Source: Bryobacteraceae bacterium
Lineage (GTDB): Bacteria > Acidobacteriota > Terriglobia > Bryobacterales > Bryobacteraceae
Length of the DNA: 64,000 nucleotides
Direction: 5' to 3'
Assembly (NCBI GenBank): GCA_025928545.1
Contig: JAICJH010000004.1
Location: 1 to 64,000, forward strand
This document shows, piece by piece, positions 8,665 to 16,958 of the stretch (its first letter is position 1; the number at the start of each line of letters is the position of its first letter). The position numbers and the translations under genes are program-made. The notes under the pieces are model-generated. The model saw nothing but the letters and a program-made list of their open reading frames with translations. It had not been told where the DNA came from and made no database searches.

Positions 8665-9680
8665 AGCGCACGCGCGGTGGCTTCGCGCTCGCCCGACATC
8701 GAGTCGTAATACTTGCGGTACTCACCGCTGCGGCAGCGGCGAACCCATTCGGAATTCTCCTGATACCAGCGAATCGTCTGCGCAAGACCATCGGCAAACG
8801 AGATCTCCGGCTTCCATCCCAGTTCCTTCGTTGTCTTCGTGAAATCGACCGCATAGCGGCGGTCATGTCCCAGCCGGTCCGTGACCCGCGTCAAAAGCGA
8901 CTCGGGCTTGCCCAGAATCTTCAGCAAAGTGCGCAGCACTTCGATATTGGGCAGCGGGCTCCCGCCCCCGATGTGATAAGTTTCTCCGACTCGGCCACGT
9001 TCCAGAACGGCCCGCAGCGCGTGGCAGTTGTCCGTCACATGAACCCAGTCCCGCACCTGCATGCCGTCGCCGTAAACGGGAATCGGGCGATCTTCCAGCA
9101 CGTTTGAAATCGCCAGTGGCAGAAGTTTTTCCGGAAACTGATAAGGCCCGTAATTGTTACTGGTACGAGTGATCAGGGTGTTCATTCCGTGAGTGCGGGC
9201 GGCGGCGCGGACGAACAATTCCGCGGAAGCTTTGCTCGCCGCGTAGGGACTGCTCGCCTGCAGCGGATCGCTCTCCTTAAACCAGCCATCCGGTGGCATA
9301 TCGCCACCCACTTCATCGGTTGAGATATGCAGGAAGCGGCTCGCCTTGCGCCGGCGCGAGACTTCGAGCATGACCTGCGTGCCCAACACGTTCGTGCGAA
9401 CGAACTCCTCGGCTCCCACAATACTGCGGTCGACGTGCGATTCGGCGGCGAAATGAACGACCGCGTCGCATTCTTCCGGCATGGCGTCAAACACGGCCTG
9501 GGCATCGCAAACATCGCCCACCACCAGTGAATAGCCCGGATCTTTGGCTGCTTCGGTCAGGTTATCCAGATTGCCGGCGTAGGTCAGCTTGTCGAAATTG
9601 ATAATCCGGGCGCTGCCCGCCATCTGCCGAATGAATTCCGACCCGATGAATCCGGCGCCCCCTGTCACAAATATCGTCAT
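8661..9680 (-). CDS. rmlB: dTDP-glucose 4,6-dehydratase
   Basis: Extended-SDR enzyme (339 residues) that converts dTDP-glucose to dTDP-4-keto-6-deoxyglucose, the second step to dTDP-rhamnose. The sequence has the Rossmann motif TGGAGFIGSEFIRQM at the N-terminus, the FAAESHVDRSI segment, STDEVGGD (usual STDEVYGD with Tyr changed to Gly), YAASKAS with the catalytic Tyr/Lys, and TRTSNNYGPYQFPEKL, all typical of RmlB. rmlA, rmlC and rmlD are not next to it. It overlaps the genes on both sides by 4 bases. The Tyr-to-Gly change in the TDEVYG motif is worth noting. Confidence 0.92.
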   Translation of the reverse strand: MTIFVTGGAGFIGSEFIRQMAGSARIINFDKLTYAGNLDNLTEAAKDPGYSLVVGDVCDAQAVFDAMPEECDAVVHFAAESHVDRSIVGAEEFVRTNVLGTQVMLEVSRRRKASRFLHISTDEVGGDMPPDGWFKESDPLQASSPYAASKASAELFVRAAARTHGMNTLITRTSNNYGPYQFPEKLLPLAISNVLEDRPIPVYGDGMQVRDWVHVTDNCHALRAVLERGRVGETYHIGGGSPLPNIEVLRTLLKILGKPESLLTRVTDRLGHDRRYAVDFTKTTKELGWKPEISFADGLAQTIRWYQENSEWVRRCRSGEYRKYYDSMSGEREATARAL

Positions 9681-10036
9681 TTCGCTCGGGCACTCTTTCG
9701 CGCCGATACCCGCGCCGCGACCGGTGCCGGCACTTCGACAGGCGTTTCGGCGGGCAATGGCGCTGCCGACATTTCATCCACCGGCGCTCCATCGACCGGG
9801 GCGCCATCCGATGCGGCAGCAGCCGCCTTATCCAGCGCGGCCTGAATCAGCGCCGCTTTCCTGGCATCGATCTTCGGCGGCGGCGCCTGCTCGTGGCGGA
9901 AGTCGTGATCGCCGTGGCATGTCCGGCACCGCACTTTCGCGGGCTCATCGTTCAGCAGCGAGACCACAAGGTGATTCATCACCCGCTTGCACTTTACGCA
10001 AAAATCATCGATATCGTCGCCAAGGCGGGAACGCAT
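9677..10036 (-). CDS. Small zinc-ribbon protein with Ala/Pro-rich tail
   Basis: Protein of 119 residues. Residues 13-40 form a probable zinc ribbon (CVKCKR and CRTCHGDH, 22 residues apart). The rest is a low-complexity Ala/Pro/Lys tail (APVDGAPVDEMSAAPLPAE). A GAGAGG-like ribosome binding site lies about 6 bases before ATG 10036. It sits in the minus-strand string that includes rmlB, overlapping it by 4 bases. Role unknown; zinc ribbons of this type often bind nucleic acid, but this is only inference. Confidence 0.65.
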   Translation of the reverse strand: MRSRLGDDIDDFCVKCKRVMNHLVVSLLNDEPAKVRCRTCHGDHDFRHEQAPPPKIDARKAALIQAALDKAAAAASDGAPVDGAPVDEMSAAPLPAETPVEVPAPVAARVSARKSARAK

Positions 10037-10051
10037 GCAATCCTCTCTTGC

Positions 10052-10405
10052 CTACGCCTGAACCTGGGGTGAAGTTTCCGTCGCCGGCGCGGGAGGCGCT
10101 CCCGAGAGGGGCGCGGGCAATGAAGTCTGCGGCGGCGGCTCCGGTACAAACCAGCGCGCTTCTTCAAAACCCACATACTTGCAGATTCGCAACCGGCCAT
10201 CTGTCGATTCCAGCAGGTCGCCCACATTCAGCGGCTGTTCCGTATTGCGCATGACTGCCCACGCCGCGTATTCGCTATCCGCCTCGACTTCCGCGGCAGC
10301 CTCGTAATCCTTCGGTTTAGCCGTGGCGATAGCCGAAACATGCGCTGCACTCCGAAACTGTTGTCTCGGCGCGTCCTTCATTCGGTGAATCCGGAAGACT
10401 GGCAT
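10052..10405 (-). CDS. Conserved hypothetical protein
   Basis: Protein of 117 residues starting at ATG 10405 (MPVFRIHRMKDAPRQQFRSA). A TACAAT sequence lies 8 bases upstream of the start, and there is no Shine-Dalgarno. The middle (YEAAAEVEADSEYAAWAVMR) and the segment VGDLLESTDGRLRICKYVGF look like a small alpha/beta domain, and the C-terminus is Pro-rich. It lies 15 bases before the zinc-ribbon gene in the same direction. I know no function for it. Confidence 0.62.
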   Translation of the reverse strand: MPVFRIHRMKDAPRQQFRSAAHVSAIATAKPKDYEAAAEVEADSEYAAWAVMRNTEQPLNVGDLLESTDGRLRICKYVGFEEARWFVPEPPPQTSLPAPLSGAPPAPATETSPQVQA

Positions 10406-10475
10406 AAACCATTTATTGTATGACGTGTGAGGCGCGAGTGGCAAAGCAATAGTGGACTGCCGGTGGTCAGCCGGG

Positions 10476-11132
10476 TCAGCTTCCGGAGCCGGTCCGGATC
10501 CGGGGCACATCCATAATGGACATTCCTTCCACCGGATTCTCCACCGCATGAACCAGCGCACCGATCATTTGATCGATGGTCACAAGCCCCAGCCGTCGCG
10601 CGCCTTCGCGGGTGGATGAAATGCGTTCCGCCATCCAATACAGCGGGATCAGCAGACGCGGCCACTCATGGCCGGGCCCGAGCACGTACCAGGGCCGCAG
10701 GATCGTGGCATTCAAACCGGCGCTACGAATGGCGGCTTCGCATCGTTCGCGCACCGCAACATAGGCCTGCATAGCCGGTGCGGGATGCGCCACGCTCACA
10801 TACACGAAATGCCGGATCTGCGCCGCGCGCGCCACCCGGATGGCTTCCATCGCAGACCGCTCATCGATCTCCACGAACTCTTTCGCCTTCGCCGGACTGG
10901 GGTGTGCCACACCAACCAGTTGCACGAAGGTCTGCTCGGATGCCAAGCGCGCAGCGTAGGAATCACCCGCCAGAACGTCGCCGTGAATCAGAGCGCAACT
11001 GGCCGGCAGCTTCTTTTCCGAGCCTTCGCGAACGACCGCCGTGACGCTGTGGCCGCGCGCAATCAGAGCCCGGATCAGCCGCTGGCCCATATAGCCCGTG
11101 CCACCGGTTACGAAGACTCCCGTGGAGTTCAT
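10476..11132 (-). CDS. Atypical SDR, NAD(P)-binding NmrA/YwnB-like protein
   Basis: Protein of 218 residues with the N-terminal NAD(P) motif TGGTGYMGQRLI, a following VREGSEKK (typical of NADP-type binding), and the segments HFVYVSVAHPAPAM and LRPWYVLGPGHEWP seen in atypical SDRs with a Rossmann fold. A canonical YxxxK is not clear, so it may sense or bind cofactor rather than catalyse. A TAATCT element lies 7 bases before the ATG. It is divergent from the inositol-phosphatase-like gene at 11159. Confidence 0.8.
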   Translation of the reverse strand: MNSTGVFVTGGTGYMGQRLIRALIARGHSVTAVVREGSEKKLPASCALIHGDVLAGDSYAARLASEQTFVQLVGVAHPSPAKAKEFVEIDERSAMEAIRVARAAQIRHFVYVSVAHPAPAMQAYVAVRERCEAAIRSAGLNATILRPWYVLGPGHEWPRLLIPLYWMAERISSTREGARRLGLVTIDQMIGALVHAVENPVEGMSIMDVPRIRTGSGS

Positions 11133-11158
11133 CCGGTGTAGATTAGCATAAAATTACC

Positions 11159-12037
11159 GTGCCAAAACTCAGTGAGATTGCGGATGTGCTTGTCACAGCA
11201 GTGCTTTCGGGCGCGCGAGAAATTATCGCCGTTCGTCTGAGTGGCAAGCTTCAGGCTCTCTACAAGGATGAGAAAGAGCTCGTGACCACGGCCGATCAGA
11301 AATCGGACGCCGCGATCCTGTCGATATTTCAGTCCCGGCTGACTGCGCTCGATCCAGCCATTTGTTTCCATCTGGAGGAATCCGGCGTAGTCGGCACGCC
11401 CGGCGCAAAGATTGCCGGCGCGGACCCGCTCGATGGCACAAATCATTTCGCGGCAGGCGGCGCCTCGTATTCCGTGATGGCGCATTACGTGGAAGATGGC
11501 ATTCCGCTCATCGGCGTGATTTTTCAGCCCGAAGTTTATCTGCCGCTCGCCGAGAGTGAGAATTGCATCGGCCGGCTGGTGTTCGCTGTGCGTGGCGAAG
11601 GCGCCCTGGTGCAGCGCAGCGACTACCGCCGGAACAAGGGCTTTGCGCTCACCAGGCCGCGCAGGATCAGGAAGAACGCAACTCCGCAGACCAGAGGTTA
11701 TGTGGCTTGTGTTCCGTTTGGCAGCAAAATGGATGACGAAGGACGAGAGCGCGCCCGCCGCGTTTACGCAAGCGGCCTGATCGCAGCGACCACGGGCGTT
11801 GGCAACGCGGGCGGCAACGTGATGCTGTCGATCTTCGGCGGTCAGGACGTCTATGCGAATTTTGCCGCCGGAGAAGATCTGGACCTGATTCCGCCTCAGG
11901 TGGTTGCGCTCGAAGCCGGGCTCACTGTTTGGGGTCTGGACCGCAAGCCGCCTGTATGGAAGGTCCGCAAACAACCGTTCATCGTGGCGCCGTCGCCCGA
12001 AATTGCGGAAAAGTTTTTGCAGGCTGCCGGTCTCTGA
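11159..12037 (+). CDS. Inositol monophosphatase-family sugar or nucleotide phosphatase
   Basis: Mg-dependent, Li-sensitive phosphatase family, 292 residues with a GTG start. Metal-site motifs: FHLEESG (Glu-Glu), the signature ADPLDGTNHF, and a C-terminal AGEDLDLIPPQVV. These fit inositol monophosphatase, CysQ (3'-phosphoadenosine 5'-phosphate phosphatase) or FBPase-like enzymes; sequence alone does not decide. TAAAAT at 11149-11154 lies only 4 bases before the GTG, so the mRNA is either leaderless or starts farther upstream. Next genes: rpiB and a DJ-1-like gene. Confidence 0.83.
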   Translation: MPKLSEIADVLVTAVLSGAREIIAVRLSGKLQALYKDEKELVTTADQKSDAAILSIFQSRLTALDPAICFHLEESGVVGTPGAKIAGADPLDGTNHFAAGGASYSVMAHYVEDGIPLIGVIFQPEVYLPLAESENCIGRLVFAVRGEGALVQRSDYRRNKGFALTRPRRIRKNATPQTRGYVACVPFGSKMDDEGRERARRVYASGLIAATTGVGNAGGNVMLSIFGGQDVYANFAAGEDLDLIPPQVVALEAGLTVWGLDRKPPVWKVRKQPFIVAPSPEIAEKFLQAAGL

Positions 12038-12073
12038 TCTGGTCTCCGATCGATGCCGAAGACGCATATCCGG

Positions 12074-12079
12074 TAAAAT
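12074..12079 (+). promoter_or_regulatory. Candidate -10 element for leaderless rpiB mRNA
   Basis: TAAAAT ends 9 bases before the rpiB ATG at 12089. No Shine-Dalgarno sequence is present. The spacing would place the transcription start at or within 2 to 3 bases of the ATG. Inference from spacing only. Confidence 0.35.
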
Positions 12080-12088
12080 AGCTTTCTG

Positions 12089-12541
12089 ATGAATATCGCC
12101 ATTGCAGCCGATCACGCCGGATTTCCATTAAAAGACGCCATGATAACGGTTGCCCGAGACCTGGGACATCAGGTTACCGACCTCGGGACCTGCTCCGCCG
12201 ATCCTGTGGACTACCCGGACATCGCAAGATTGGTGGCGGAAGCACTGCGGAGCGGACAGGCCGATCGCGCGATTCTGATTTGCGGCAGTGGAGTGGGAGC
12301 CTGCGTAGCGGTGAATAAGTTTCGCGGCGTCCGCGGCGGCACTTGCCACGATACGTTTTCCGCGCACCAGTCGGTGGAAGACGACGATGCAAACGTCATG
12401 TGTCTGGGCGCGCGCGTGGTGGGGCCCTCGCTTGCCGGAGAGCTGGTTCGCGCCTTTCTGAACGCCAGGTTTTCAGGCGCGGAACGGCATGCGCGCCGCG
12501 TGGCAAAGATCAACGCCATTGAAGCTGAAAGATTCGCCTGA
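12089..12541 (+). CDS. rpiB: Ribose-5-phosphate isomerase B
   Basis: Interconverts ribose 5-phosphate and ribulose 5-phosphate in the pentose phosphate pathway, 150 residues, the normal size for RpiB/LacAB. Seen: the N-terminal IAIAADHAGFPLKD, DYPDIARLVAEALRSG, the phosphate loop CGSGVGACVAVNKFRGVR with the catalytic Cys, and NVMCLGARVVG. It lies 51 bases after the phosphatase-family gene. Confidence 0.92.
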   Translation: MNIAIAADHAGFPLKDAMITVARDLGHQVTDLGTCSADPVDYPDIARLVAEALRSGQADRAILICGSGVGACVAVNKFRGVRGGTCHDTFSAHQSVEDDDANVMCLGARVVGPSLAGELVRAFLNARFSGAERHARRVAKINAIEAERFA

Positions 12542-12582
12542 AAAGTAGCGAAAGAATTCGCCTGAAAGTACGGAAAACCAAT

Positions 12583-13113
12583 ATGTCTTTGAAAAACAGT
12601 CGTGTTGCCATTCTCGTGGATCAGCAATATCAGGAAATGGAGATCTGGTATCCGCTCTATCGATTACGTGAAGAGGGCGCGCGCGTCGTAACCGTGGGCG
12701 CTGCCTCGGGTGCGGTTTATCCGAGCAAAGTCGGCTATCCCTGCAAGGCCGACGTCAGTTGGGACGACGTCAAGGCCGCCGATTTCGACGGCGTGATCGC
12801 GCCGGGAGGGTTCGCTCCGGATTTTATTCGCCGGCACGTCAACGCCATCAACTTCGTGCGCGATTTCAATAGCCAGGGCAAGCTTGTGGCTGCCATTTGC
12901 CACGGTCCCTGGGTCCTTTGTTCCGCCGATGTACTGCGTGGCAAGCGAGTGACCTCGTTTTTTGCGATCAAAGACGATGTGGTGAACGCCGGCGGAATCT
13001 GGGAAGACTCCGAAGTGGTTCGCGACGGGAATATTGTCACCTCGCGAAAACCCGACGATCTTCCGGCATTTGCTGTCGCCTGTATTCAGGTCCTGCGCGA
13101 ACGCGCGGGGTAG
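12583..13113 (+). CDS. DJ-1/PfpI family protein (type 1 glutamine amidotransferase-like)
   Basis: Protein of 176 residues. The nucleophile elbow is AAICHGPWVL with the reactive Cys, and the N-terminal Glu that contacts it is in QEMEIWYPLYRLREEG. The segment VIAPGGFAPDFIRR matches the family. Members include protein deglycases, chaperones and intracellular proteases; the activity here is not predictable. It follows rpiB by 41 bases and converges on galK. Confidence 0.85.
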   Translation: MSLKNSRVAILVDQQYQEMEIWYPLYRLREEGARVVTVGAASGAVYPSKVGYPCKADVSWDDVKAADFDGVIAPGGFAPDFIRRHVNAINFVRDFNSQGKLVAAICHGPWVLCSADVLRGKRVTSFFAIKDDVVNAGGIWEDSEVVRDGNIVTSRKPDDLPAFAVACIQVLRERAG

Positions 13114-13117
13114 AGGG

Positions 13118-14143
13118 TTAGCCGCACACTGACGCGCCGCCCGCGGGCACACACTCGATCACCTGAGCCTGCGGATAAGCCCGCAGTATCGCCCGCGTGA
13201 AGTCGGGAACATATTCGGGGCTCACCAGATTTACCGTGCAGCCTCCGAAGCCTCCTCCCGTCATCCTCGCACCATAACAGCCGGGAATGTTCTTCGCCGT
13301 ATCCACCAGGAAATCGATTTCCGCGCACGATATTTCGTAATCGTCGCGCATGCTGGCGTGGGATTCCAGGAATAATTCGCCCATGCGCGTCAGATCGCCG
13401 GCGCTGGCAGCTTCCACGAACGACAACACTCTCTGGTTTTCCGTGACGACGTGCCGCGCGTGCTTGTTGCCGCGGATCTGATCGAGCGTGGCGTCTCGCA
13501 GGGATCCACGGAAAGCTTCGGCACACTCCCGCACTCGGGTTCGGTAAGCCGATTGCCCCAGATTGTGCTTCACCATGGAATTCACGGCCAGGATCGCCAC
13601 ATGATCCGGAAGCCGCACGGATTCCGATTCCAGACTGCGGCAGTCGATCTTCAACGCTGCGTGTTCACTGGCGAAGATCGATACGTACTGGTCCATAATG
13701 CCGCAGGGCATGCCCACGAAATTGCTTTCGGCCCGCTGGCAGAGACGGGCGAGTTCGAGGCGATCGAATTCCCTGCCCTGTAGCAGCGCCAGCGCCGTCG
13801 CTACTTCGAGCGCGGCGGAAGAACTGAGGCCTGCGCCTTCCGGTATGGTGCTCTCGATATGAAGTGCCAGAGCGGGGATTTCGAAGCCGGCCGCGATGAG
13901 CTCCCGAGCGACGCCGATAACATAGTCGCTCCAGTCGTGCTGCGGTTCCCGGTGGCGGATACTTTCAACCGCCCAGGCCTTCATTTCACGGCGCGAAGCG
14001 GAGTGAACCTGAAGAACGCCCCCGGTCGCGGGTCTGGCTTCGACTCGTGTTTCCAGATGAAGCGCAATGGGGAGAACGAAGCCCTGGTTGTAATCGGTAT
14101 GTTCGCCGATCAGGTTGACTCTGCCCGGGGCGCGGAAGATCAT
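13118..14143 (-). CDS. galK: Galactokinase
   Basis: GHMP kinase (341 residues) phosphorylating galactose at C1, first step of the Leloir pathway. Motif 1 is PGRVNLIGEHTDYNQGFVLP with the sugar-binding residues. Motif 2 is PEGAGLSSSAALEVA, the ATP loop. Motif 3 is TGGGFGGCTVNLV near the C-terminus. The start overlaps the small membrane protein gene by 4 bases, and the SSS symporter lies upstream in the same direction. A galactose uptake and phosphorylation operon is the simple reading. galT and galE are not in the window. Confidence 0.92.
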   Translation of the reverse strand: MIFRAPGRVNLIGEHTDYNQGFVLPIALHLETRVEARPATGGVLQVHSASRREMKAWAVESIRHREPQHDWSDYVIGVARELIAAGFEIPALALHIESTIPEGAGLSSSAALEVATALALLQGREFDRLELARLCQRAESNFVGMPCGIMDQYVSIFASEHAALKIDCRSLESESVRLPDHVAILAVNSMVKHNLGQSAYRTRVRECAEAFRGSLRDATLDQIRGNKHARHVVTENQRVLSFVEAASAGDLTRMGELFLESHASMRDDYEISCAEIDFLVDTAKNIPGCYGARMTGGGFGGCTVNLVSPEYVPDFTRAILRAYPQAQVIECVPAGGASVCG

Positions 14144-14328
14144 GCCTTCCGGGCTCTGCGCGCGAGGAGCAGCAGAATCAGGCCGAAGCCCGTCATTACT
14201 CCTCCTACGTAAAGATTCACGTTGACGTCGGTCATCGCCGCGCGAGAAGTATCGGTAATGCCCACCACCACCAGCAGAACGCCCGCGATGGCGAAGAAGA
14301 GTCCGGAAGGCTGTCTTAAGTCGAGCAT
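14140..14328 (-). CDS. Small membrane protein of the galactose operon
   Basis: Protein of 62 residues with two hydrophobic segments (about 10-24 FFAIAGVLLVVVG and 42-57 VMTGFGLILLLLARR) and a basic C-terminus. This is a hairpin topology that resembles small DUF-type proteins. An AGGA site lies about 9 bases before the ATG. It overlaps the galK start by 4 bases and lies 11 bases after the symporter gene, so the three are co-transcribed. Role unknown. Confidence 0.7.
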   Translation of the reverse strand: MLDLRQPSGLFFAIAGVLLVVVGITDTSRAAMTDVNVNLYVGGVMTGFGLILLLLARRARKA

Positions 14329-14339
14329 GGTTTCGTTTC

Positions 14340-15992
14340 CTATAGGAACAGCAGGTTTAAGACCACAAGGGCGGCACAGACCGCCAGCGCCAACGGCACC
14401 GGCCGCTGATACCAGCTGATCCCGGTTTCTTTTGGCACGTCGGTCAAGCCATAAACCAGTCCCCGGAGTTCATTATCCGGTTTGGGACTCGTCGCCGCAC
14501 TGACCGCGATCGTCACCAGGAAACAGGTGGACCATGCGGCAATCGCGATCCAGAAGTTCTGCGCCATGGTGGAGGGAAAGCTGTGAAGATTGGTAATCCA
14601 GCCGCCCTTATCTTCCGCCAGCGTAAGGCCATAAGTCGCAGCAGCCGCGCCAGTGCCCAAAAGCAGGCCGAAGAAGGCGCCGTGGCCGGTGGTGCGCTTC
14701 CAGAACATACCCAGCAGGAACGTGGCGAATAATGGCGCGTTCACGAAGCCGAAAATCAGCTGGAGAAAATCCATGATGTTGTTGAAGTGCGTGGCGAGAT
14801 AGGCCGTGGCGATTGAGAGCGCAATACCCACCACAGTCGTGATGCGGCCCACAGTCAGATAATGCGCATCGCTGGCTTTGGGCCGGATGTAGCCCTGATA
14901 AATGTCATAGGTAAACACGGTGTTGAATGCGGTGACATTGCCTGCCATGCCGGACATGAAGGAAGCCATCAGGGCGGTCAGCCCGACGCCCAGCATTCCG
15001 CTTGGATAGAACTGCGCCATCAATGTGGTGAGCGCCTGATCGTAATCGTAACCGCCCGTCGATTTCATCGGAAGCGCATAGCCGCTGCCAATTTTGGTCA
15101 ACGCCAGAGCCGCGATGCCCGGGACGATCACGATAAACGGCATGATCATTTTCGGAAAGGCGGCCAGCAGCGGAGTGCGCCGGGCGTCGGACATATTTTC
15201 CGCCGCCATGGCGCGCTGCACCACGAGGAAGTCGGTGCACCAGTAGCCGAAGGAGAGCACGAAACCGAGACCGGCGAAGAGCCCGAACGCTTCCACGCCC
15301 ATGGGGTTATCGCCTGCGTTGCCGATGTATTTCCACGTGTGCGTCATCACGTCCGGCAGCTTTTGCTGAAGTCCGCTCCAGCCGCCGGCCCGCTGCACAG
15401 CGAGAATCGAGAGCGGCGAAAAGCCGATCACGATCAGGAAGAACTGGAGAACTTCGTTGTAGATCGCGCTGCGCAGGCCTCCCATGTACGTGTAGATAAG
15501 AACGATCACGGCCGAGAGGATGACCGACGCGTCGAAACTCCAGCCCAGCACCAGCTGGAACATCCGGCCAAGCGCGTACATCGAGATACCGGACGAGAAC
15601 AGCGTCATGATCGCGAACGCGACGGCGTTGAGTCCGCGTGTTTTTTCATCGAACCGCAGCTTGAGATATTCGGGCACGGAACGCGCGCGGCTGCCGTAAT
15701 AGAACGGCATCATGAACACGCCGACGAAGAGCATCGCGGGCACAGCGCCGATCCAGTAAAAATGGGCGGTCATGATCCCGTATTTAGCGCCCGACGCGCA
15801 CATCCCCACCACTTCCTGCGCACCCAGATTGGCGGCCAGGAAGGCCAGGCTCGTGATCCAGAGCGGAACCTTATGGCCGGCCGTGAGGAAGTCGCCCGCG
15901 GAGGTCACCGAACGGCGCAACCGCCAGCCAATGCCGATAACGAAGGAGAAATAGAGGATGAGGATGGCGTAATCGACGGTGGAGAGCTTCAA
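14340..15992 (-). CDS. Sodium/solute symporter (SSS family), probable sugar symporter
   Basis: Protein of 550 residues with about 14 hydrophobic segments. SSS-type features: MKLSTVDYAILILYFSF with a TTG start, GRMFQLVLGWSFD, and YTYMGGLRSAIYNEVLQFF (Tyr-Thr-x-x-Gly-Gly-x-x-x-Ala signature). Residues 230-260 (GLGFVLSFGYWCTDF) match SGLT-like transporters. A SGLT-type galactose/glucose:Na+ role is inferred from galK in the same operon. An AAAGG motif lies about 10 bases before the TTG. Confidence 0.88.
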   Translation of the reverse strand: MKLSTVDYAILILYFSFVIGIGWRLRRSVTSAGDFLTAGHKVPLWITSLAFLAANLGAQEVVGMCASGAKYGIMTAHFYWIGAVPAMLFVGVFMMPFYYGSRARSVPEYLKLRFDEKTRGLNAVAFAIMTLFSSGISMYALGRMFQLVLGWSFDASVILSAVIVLIYTYMGGLRSAIYNEVLQFFLIVIGFSPLSILAVQRAGGWSGLQQKLPDVMTHTWKYIGNAGDNPMGVEAFGLFAGLGFVLSFGYWCTDFLVVQRAMAAENMSDARRTPLLAAFPKMIMPFIVIVPGIAALALTKIGSGYALPMKSTGGYDYDQALTTLMAQFYPSGMLGVGLTALMASFMSGMAGNVTAFNTVFTYDIYQGYIRPKASDAHYLTVGRITTVVGIALSIATAYLATHFNNIMDFLQLIFGFVNAPLFATFLLGMFWKRTTGHGAFFGLLLGTGAAAATYGLTLAEDKGGWITNLHSFPSTMAQNFWIAIAAWSTCFLVTIAVSAATSPKPDNELRGLVYGLTDVPKETGISWYQRPVPLALAVCAALVVLNLLFL

Positions 15993-16059
15993 CGGATAAA
16001 CCTTTCAGGCAGGGAAATGGGCAAGTTGAGAGGTTATACGGTTATGCGCGGAAAGGCAA

Positions 16060-16125
16060 GTCCAGGGACGTGGATCCAGGGGACATGGATCCAGGGGACG
16101 TGGATCCAGGGGAGGTGGATCGGTA
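16060..16125. repeat. Tandem 15-bp repeat, about 4 units
   Basis: Units of GGACGTGGATCCAGG: one at 16066-16080, one with a single change (GGACATGGATCCAGG) at 16081-16095, one at 16096-16110 and a degenerate one at 16111-16125, preceded by a partial unit. The array sits 70 bases before the symporter start on the opposite strand and 100 bases before the gene at 16232. No gene uses it. It may be a dispersed repeat family. Confidence 0.8.
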
Positions 16126-16128
16126 GAT

Positions 16129-16157
16129 CCATGCGTGCGACCAACATTCTGGATCGC
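16129..16157 (+). repeat. 29-bp exact direct repeat, copy 1 (non-coding)
   Basis: Bases 16129-16157 are identical to 16650-16678, which lie inside the coding region of the next gene. In both copies the frame reads MRATNILDR. The surrounding bases do not match, so this copy looks like a fragment of a relative of that gene. Confidence 0.85.
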
Positions 16158-16231
16158 CTGGCTGTGCGAACGGCGGTCGTCGCAGGTTAAACTGCAATCT
16201 CGCCTCTGAGGCAGGAAGGAGCTGACCGCCG

Positions 16232-16864
16232 ATGGAGATCGATCCTGAATACCTGAGATCCTGGTACGCTTCGTTGTCGGATGAAGCCTTACAGGAGGTC
16301 GACCGGTCCGAACTTGTCGATGGTGCCCGCACGCTGTATGACATCGAGGTTGGTCGGAGGCTGGGGCTCGCGGCCGCTCATCTTTCCGTTGCTGCTGAAT
16401 TAAGCGACGGTGAGCTACAGATGCCTGGTCCTGAGGCCAGGGAAAAACCAGGTTGGTTCGATGAAGCAGCTGAAGTCTATTCTCTGTATAGTCGGCTGGG
16501 GTCGGATACGGGTGCGGCCGTGGACGGCGCCCGGCAAGTTCTCGTCGCAGCGGATATCCCGTGCTTCGTGGATGTTGGCGAAGAGCTGCCCGACGATCCC
16601 GACCAGAAACCAGAGTACAGCTGGCGCCTTCTGGTCCCCGGCAAACTTGCCATGCGTGCGACCAACATTCTGGATCGCGACATATTCAACGAAGAATTTG
16701 AAGCCCTCTGGAAAACGCATCTCGAGATGCTGTCCGATCAGGAATTCAGTGAGGCTGAGCCGCGGGAGATCTTCTGCGGTCTCTATGACCGCATAGAACG
16801 TGTGGTCAAAGTGTATAACGATGAGTTGAAGCGACGTGGTGCCTGTGAGAATGAACTCAGTTAA
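16232..16864 (+). CDS. Conserved hypothetical protein, DUF2007-like
   Basis: Protein of 210 residues starting MEIDPEYLRSWYASLSDEAL, with a strong GGAAGGAG ribosome binding site. An acidic N-terminal half (ending in the Pro/Lys-rich EAREKPGWFD) is followed by a domain near 95-150 that contains DIPCFVDVGEE and WRLLVPGKLAMRATNILDRD. The latter resembles the signal-transducing-protein-type DUF2007 domain, which has no known chemistry. The segment MRATNILDR is duplicated in the upstream non-coding DNA. No obvious operon partner. Confidence 0.7.
   Translation: MEIDPEYLRSWYASLSDEALQEVDRSELVDGARTLYDIEVGRRLGLAAAHLSVAAELSDGELQMPGPEAREKPGWFDEAAEVYSLYSRLGSDTGAAVDGARQVLVAADIPCFVDVGEELPDDPDQKPEYSWRLLVPGKLAMRATNILDRDIFNEEFEALWKTHLEMLSDQEFSEAEPREIFCGLYDRIERVVKVYNDELKRRGACENELS
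16650..16678 (+). repeat. 29-bp exact direct repeat, copy 2 (coding)
   Basis: Second copy of the sequence at 16129-16157, here inside the DUF2007-like gene where it encodes AMRATNILDR. The two copies are 521 bp apart. Confidence 0.85.
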
Positions 16865-16958
16865 TCCGAATTTAATCCGTAAACACTGGAAAACTGAGCA
16901 GCGCACGTGTTACGCTGCCTGAGTCCGCACTTTTTACGAAAGGAGCCATTTCAAATTA

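Noticed and set aside
16060..16125. CRISPR array
   Set aside because: The direct repeats are back to back with no spacers and are not palindromic in the CRISPR sense.
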